NCBI GenBank assembly: GCA_002452855.1
Contig: DKFS01000020.1
Coordinates: 1 to 9,582 of the forward strand
Length of the DNA: 9,582 nucleotides
Reading direction: 5' to 3'
From: Sulfurospirillum sp. UBA6790
GTDB lineage: Bacteria; Campylobacterota; Campylobacteria; Campylobacterales; Sulfurospirillaceae
Shown here: one piece after another, positions 5,762 through 9,582 of the stretch
How the letters are laid out: every line of letters begins with the position of its first letter
How positions within the stretch are numbered: position 1 is the stretch's first letter
Made by a program: the position numbers and the translations under genes
Notes under the pieces: generated by a model
What the model was told of the DNA's origin: nothing
Seen by the model: the letters and a program-made list of their open reading frames with translations, nothing else
The model's database searches: none

Positions 5762-8308
5762 CTATCCTTGAAGTTGTGCCTTCGCATAAGCAAGTGCTGC
5801 TTGTTTTGCTTCATCAATTTTACTGGCATCTTTTCCACCTGCTTGCGCGAAATCATCTCTACCGCCGCCGCCGCCACCGACAATTGGAGCAATCTCTTTA
5901 ATCCAAGCACCCGCTTTAATAGAAGCATTTTTAACACCTGCAGCAATTAAGACTTTATCGTCTTTAACTTGAAGCAATAAAACAGCCACCGCTTCTTTTT
6001 CATTTTTCAAATCGTCAATACGGGCTTTGATATCGCCAGCATTCAAAACATCAACAATCAGTTCAACGCCGTTTACATGTAAAGATTCAACCGCTTTACC
6101 TGCATTAGCACTGAGGGATTCAACTTCGCTTTTGAGGTTTTTAATCTCTTCTTTGAGGCGGTTAATACCAATGAGAGGCTCTTTGTGTTTCACACTCTCT
6201 TTAATGGCTTCAACCTCAGCGCGTAAACTTTGAGCATAAGCAAGTGCCGCTGCTCCGCATATCGCTTCGATTCGACGTACGCCAGCACTCACACCACTTT
6301 CTTTTTGAATAAAAAAGCTTCCGATTTTAGCCACATTGCTGACATGGGTTCCCCCACACAGTTCAACGCTCGCATTTCCAAAGCTGACCACACGGACTTC
6401 AGAACCATATTTTTCACCAAAAAGTGCCATTGCACCACTTTTTTTCGCTTCATCCACATTCATAAGTTTTGTTACACCATCAACGCCACTGGCAATAACG
6501 TCATTAACAAACGCTTCAATTTGAGCCAATTCTTCAGTACTGACCGCTTTTGGGTGTGAAAAGTCAAAACGTAATCTGTCTTTTTCAACTAAGCTGCCCG
6601 CCTGAGAAACATGTTCGCCTAAAATGGTACGCAATGCACTGTGGAGTAAATGAGTAGCACTGTGATGCTTTTCAATCTCTAAACGAGAGACATCGACGCT
6701 TAAATGAACAGTATCATTGACATGTAATGGTTTTTCAAGTTCTACCAAAGAGAGATTAAGGTCAAAAAATTTCTTCGTATCCAAAACCTTACCATACCCT
6801 TCAATACTACCCTCATCACCGCTTTGACCACCGCTCATAGCATAAAATGGTGTTTGTTCAAACATAACCCAACCATTTTCTTCTAAGGTTTGTACCTCTT
6901 TGAAGTTTTCATCTAACAATGCTAAGACTTTGGTTTGGCACTCTTTTTGTGTGTAACCCACAAACGTGTTATGCCCAAATTTTTCCAAAAGCGGTTTGAA
7001 ATCGCCTTGCGTTGCTTTATCACCACTTCCTTTCCATGAAGCTTTTGAGCGTGCTTTTTGCTCTGCCATCAAAGCTTCAAACTCTGCTTCATTCACACTT
7101 AAACCTTTTTCACGAAGCATATCTGCGGTTAAATCAAGCGGAAAACCATAGGTATCATAGAGCTTAAACGCTACTTCACCGCTAAACATCTCTTTGGTAT
7201 TAGGAAGCTCTTTTTCAAAAAGTTCGAGCCCTGAAGCGATGGTCGTAAAAAAGCTCTCTTCTTCGTTTTTAATCTGCTCGGCAATAATCTCTTTTTTAGT
7301 CACAAGGTAAGGATACTGTTTTCCCATAAGCTCGCATAACGTATCCAGCAGTTTATACATGAAAGGTTCACGAAGACCCAACAAATAACCATGTCTTACC
7401 GCTCGGCGTAAAATGCGTCTTAAGACATAACCACGTCCTACCCGTCCAAATGTTGTGCCTTGTGCGACCAGGAAGGAAACGGCACGAATATGATCAGCAA
7501 TAACACGATAACTCGCACCCGTTTTATACACATACGCTTTTCCGCAAAGCTCTGCGACTTTATTGGTTAAAGGAATAAATAACGAAGAGTCATAATTACT
7601 AAACACACCCTCTTTGACCGCTGTTACACGCTCTAAGCCCATACCTGTGTCAATAGAAGGTTTTGGAAGTGGATGCAATACACCTTCTTTATCGCGCTCG
7701 TATTGCATAAAGACAAGATTCCAGATTTCAAGGAAACGGTCACCATCACCACCCATATAATCTTCAGGTGTATTAAAATTTTCCGCACCTTGGTCAATGA
7801 AAATTTCACTGCACGGTCCACAAGGGCCTGTATCGCCCATTTGCCAGAAGTTGTCTTTGTCGCCAAAACGCATAATGCGACTGGCATCGATATGTTTTTT
7901 CCAAATTGCTTCTGCCTCATCATCACTTTCATGAACTGTTACCCAAAGTTTATCTTTTGGTAATTTCAAGACTTCTGTGACAAATTCCCAAGCATGAGAG
8001 ATAGCATCTTCTTTAAAATAATCACCAAAAGAGAAGTTTCCTAGCATCTCAAAAAAGGTATGATGACGCGCTGTATAGCCAACATTATCAAGGTCATTGT
8101 GTTTACCACCTGCACGAATACACGTTTGACATGTTGTTGCACGAGGAGGATTGGGTCTAGGCACTTCGCCTGTAAACACACTCTTAAAAGGAACCATACC
8201 TGCATTGGTAAATAGCAATGTCGCATCATCTGGCACAAGGGGAGAACTCTCGATAATCTTGTGACCTTTTCGCTCAAAAAACGCTAAAAATTCAGCTCTT
8301 ACATCCAT
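5762..8308 (-). CDS. alaS: Alanine--tRNA ligase
   Basis: AlaRS charges tRNA-Ala with alanine and removes wrongly attached Ser or Gly. The 848 residues are full length for the bacterial enzyme (about 850-880). The class II catalytic core is at about 1-230, with [19 protein letters not shown] (motif 2, Arg81), the [14 protein letters not shown] segment (157-170) and DTGMGLERV (220-228). The [16 protein letters not shown] stretch (292-307) belongs to the tRNA-recognition region. The editing domain carries the zinc ligands His549 and His553 in HHSATHLLH, and Cys651 and His655 in CGGTHV. A coiled-coil linker at about 695-735 leads to the C-Ala domain, with the Gly-rich [15 protein letters not shown] (811-825). 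The start at 8308 has AGGA 7 nt upstream and gives a normal N-terminus ([10 protein letters not shown]). It is the first gene of the tight six-gene cluster. Confidence 0.98.
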   Translation of the reverse strand: MDVRAEFLAFFERKGHKIIESSPLVPDDATLLFTNAGMVPFKSVFTGEVPRPNPPRATTCQTCIRAGGKHNDLDNVGYTARHHTFFEMLGNFSFGDYFKEDAISHAWEFVTEVLKLPKDKLWVTVHESDDEAEAIWKKHIDASRIMRFGDKDNFWQMGDTGPCGPCSEIFIDQGAENFNTPEDYMGGDGDRFLEIWNLVFMQYERDKEGVLHPLPKPSIDTGMGLERVTAVKEGVFSNYDSSLFIPLTNKVAELCGKAYVYKTGASYRVIADHIRAVSFLVAQGTTFGRVGRGYVLRRILRRAVRHGYLLGLREPFMYKLLDTLCELMGKQYPYLVTKKEIIAEQIKNEEESFFTTIASGLELFEKELPNTKEMFSGEVAFKLYDTYGFPLDLTADMLREKGLSVNEAEFEALMAEQKARSKASWKGSGDKATQGDFKPLLEKFGHNTFVGYTQKECQTKVLALLDENFKEVQTLEENGWVMFEQTPFYAMSGGQSGDEGSIEGYGKVLDTKKFFDLNLSLVELEKPLHVNDTVHLSVDVSRLEIEKHHSATHLLHSALRTILGEHVSQAGSLVEKDRLRFDFSHPKAVSTEELAQIEAFVNDVIASGVDGVTKLMNVDEAKKSGAMALFGEKYGSEVRVVSFGNASVELCGGTHVSNVAKIGSFFIQKESGVSAGVRRIEAICGAAALAYAQSLRAEVEAIKESVKHKEPLIGINRLKEEIKNLKSEVESLSANAGKAVESLHVNGVELIVDVLNAGDIKARIDDLKNEKEAVAVLLLQVKDDKVLIAAGVKNASIKAGAWIKEIAPIVGGGGGGRDDFAQAGGKDASKIDEAKQAALAYAKAQLQG

Positions 8309-8379
8309 ACGTTTATCCTATCTGTTATGAAAAATTCTTTTATTTTAACGAAACTATCTAAAGGCTTTTATTAAAAGGC
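8309..8379 (-). promoter_or_regulatory. alaS leader: ribosome site and tentative promoter
   Basis: This 71-bp gap separates the GH17-type gene from alaS and is the only gap in the minus-strand block large enough for a promoter. On the minus strand an AGGA Shine-Dalgarno core (8319-8316) lies 7 nt before the alaS ATG. A possible -10 element, TAAAAT (8347-8342), lies about 33 nt before the ATG in AT-rich DNA. No good -35 hexamer is seen, which is common for sigma-70 promoters in Campylobacterota. There is no GC-rich hairpin with a T tract after the upstream gene, so read-through into alaS is possible. Confidence 0.4.
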
Positions 8380-9582
8380 TTATGTAAGCGAACATTTGTC
8401 ACTCAAACGATGCCCAACAATCCACCAGCCAAGTACAACAATGATCGCGCCTAAAAAGCCATTGAAGGTTAAAAGACAAAAAAGTCCTAAAATGATAGCA
8501 ACCATTCCAAGGAAATAACTTCCGCTAAAAACACTGACCAAGGCGACAACGATTCCACCTAAACCGACATAATTCATATAAATCACTTTTCCCAAAATAG
8601 CGCGTAATTGGCAGATGGGAAGCAATGGGTCTGCCGCACACACATCAATCAACGAGGTATTGACATACACGTTATTTTTCATTACTAAGATGGAAAGTGC
8701 CGCTACGATAAGGACTAGGAACGATTTGCTGATACCACACAGTTTAGCAGGTGATATCCACAGCGTTGAAGCAAACATAATGACTAAAACAACCCAATTA
8801 AGCGCAAAATCATTGCGAGCCGTCTCATGCAACAACACCGCAAATGCCGAAATAAAAAGGGCTAGGCCACTAACCTTTTCCAACAAACCATTGTGCTCTT
8901 TTCGTTCAGTGGCAAAAAAGAGCACCAAGTAAGTAATAGCAATAATGCCAATAGTTCCCATCTCAAAATTAAGATACCGCCCATCAAAAGCCAATGCCAA
9001 TGCCATAATCAGAACAATACTTACGGTCATTAAATGGAGAAAATCCTCTAAAAAGTGTGCTTTCAAAGGTGCTTGAAGGGTAAAAACGGCTAAGGCATTG
9101 TGCATAGAACCCGGTGAACTCACCGTTTCGCTTACTTGATACCGTATTAATTTGAGCCACCAAAGAAACGCTACGCCCAAACACAAAATTGCCCAGCCAT
9201 ACTCCAACACGTTGCGCGACACCATCCAATACAGATTGGCTTGCCACGCAAGTGCGACAGAACCGCCAAAAAGTGATAAAAACCAATACGGAGCTTTTTT
9301 ACACGCACAACTCTCAACCTTTGCGAGCCAAATTAAGCCAAAAAGACTTAGAAGAAAACTGCCAACAAACAGCCATTGCGCATGAGGATAATTAGAGACA
9401 AATCCGTGTAAGATGTGTTTGTCCACTCTGTTGGCATCAAACAAGCCCCAATACCCGCCAACCGCGCCTTCACTGTTACGCTTCCATGGTTGATCGAATG
9501 CTTCGATAAAATTGTATTTCCAACCATTCTCTTCTGCCATTTTGACAAAGCCCCGTGTAAAGATGGCTTGATTCACTGCACT
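8380..9582 (-). CDS. GH17-type beta-glucan hydrolase/transferase with C-terminal membrane domain (5' end outside window)
   Basis: The frame is open through the right edge (in-frame SAVNQAIFTRGF before the first possible GTG), so the N-terminal part is missing and only the last 400 codons are seen. The first 60 or so residues match the end of a bacterial GH17 domain, the beta-1,3-glucanase/glucanosyltransferase family. They include NQAIFTRGF, IEAFDQPWKRNSEGAVGG and YWGLFDANRVDKHI. The catalytic Glu residues of the family would lie upstream, outside the window. The rest is about 10 hydrophobic segments (first WLFVGSFLLSLFGLIWLA, last GFLGAIIVVLGWWIVG), ending at TAA. The product is probably an inner-membrane protein that trims or branches a beta-glucan made by a neighbouring glucosyltransferase, as proposed for NdvC-like proteins; this is inference. 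The family call is fairly sure, the polysaccharide unknown. Confidence 0.8.
   Translation of the reverse strand, partial: SAVNQAIFTRGFVKMAEENGWKYNFIEAFDQPWKRNSEGAVGGYWGLFDANRVDKHILHGFVSNYPHAQWLFVGSFLLSLFGLIWLAKVESCACKKAPYWFLSLFGGSVALAWQANLYWMVSRNVLEYGWAILCLGVAFLWWLKLIRYQVSETVSSPGSMHNALAVFTLQAPLKAHFLEDFLHLMTVSIVLIMALALAFDGRYLNFEMGTIGIIAITYLVLFFATERKEHNGLLEKVSGLALFISAFAVLLHETARNDFALNWVVLVIMFASTLWISPAKLCGISKSFLVLIVAALSILVMKNNVYVNTSLIDVCAADPLLPICQLRAILGKVIYMNYVGLGGIVVALVSVFSGSYFLGMVAIILGLFCLLTFNGFLGAIIVVLGWWIVGHRLSDKCSLT

Noticed and set aside
5867..5880. CCG trinucleotide run near the 3' end of alaS that might be a slippage-prone repeat
   Set aside because: It encodes the conserved Gly-rich motif before the C-terminal end of all bacterial AlaRS proteins. 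The run is short, in frame, and the length is as expected for the family, so phase variation is not supported.
6230..6559. Plus-strand open frame of about 110 codons opposite alaS, and similar ones at 1025-1448 opposite pbpA
   Set aside because: They lie wholly opposite well-conserved catalytic genes, show no family features and have no credible ribosome sites; they are shadows of the real coding frames.
8361..8381. Repeated AAGGCTT with an internal CTTTT-ATT-AAAAG hairpin after the GH17-type gene, considered as a terminator or operator
   Set aside because: The outer arms are direct, not inverted, repeats, and the inverted part is only 5 bp of mostly A-T pairs with no following T tract. It is too weak to call.
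1..9582. Search for tRNA or rRNA genes, CRISPR arrays, insertion-sequence ends, phage genes, toxin-antitoxin pairs or a new defence system
   Set aside because: The window is almost fully occupied by recognisable housekeeping or envelope genes; the two gaps (938-1000 and 8309-8379) are too short and show only a terminator and a likely promoter. Nothing supports a mobile or defence element.

Overview
The window looks like an ordinary chromosomal segment of a Campylobacterota (epsilonproteobacterial) bacterium, most likely Sulfurospirillum or a close relative. The reasons are the moderately AT-rich coding DNA, the grouping of alaS, maf and a PBP1A gene that I recall from Campylobacter, a BioF-like gene beside the PBP1A gene as I recall from Helicobacter pylori, and a GlnA that has Phe where enteric enzymes have the adenylylated Tyr. 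This assignment comes from remembered family features, not from a search.

Layout. Positions 2-937 (+) hold the C-terminal two thirds of glnA (glutamine synthetase I), cut by the left edge. A strong hairpin terminator (943-973) follows. All other genes lie on the minus strand and converge on it. Read 5'->3' on that strand they are: the C-terminal part of a GH17-type beta-glucan enzyme with a large membrane domain (9582-8380, cut by the right edge); a 71-bp gap carrying the likely alaS promoter and ribosome site; alaS (8308-5762); a four-helix membrane protein of unknown function (5758-5261); maf (5259-4708); a BioF/KBL-like PLP enzyme (4703-3612); an orphan ABC ATPase (3642 or 3615 to 2920); and pbpA/PBP1A (2923-1001).

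The six genes from alaS to pbpA are separated by 4 nt or less or overlap, so they are almost certainly one transcript with translational coupling. It joins aminoacyl-tRNA synthesis, nucleotide house-cleaning (Maf) and peptidoglycan polymerisation with two genes of unclear job. One is the acyl-CoA:amino-acid condensing enzyme, which has no biotin genes around it. The other is a peptide/nickel-type ABC ATPase with no permease around it. The GH17-membrane protein is probably the end of a separate unit for a periplasmic or surface beta-glucan.

There are no tRNA or rRNA genes, CRISPR arrays, insertion sequences or phage genes. No intergenic stretch exceeds 75 bp. I see no sign of a new defence or mobile system. 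The points most worth a second look are the Phe at the GlnA adenylylation site, the two orphan genes inside the cell-wall operon, the altered glycine loop of the BioF-like enzyme, and the GH17-membrane fusion.
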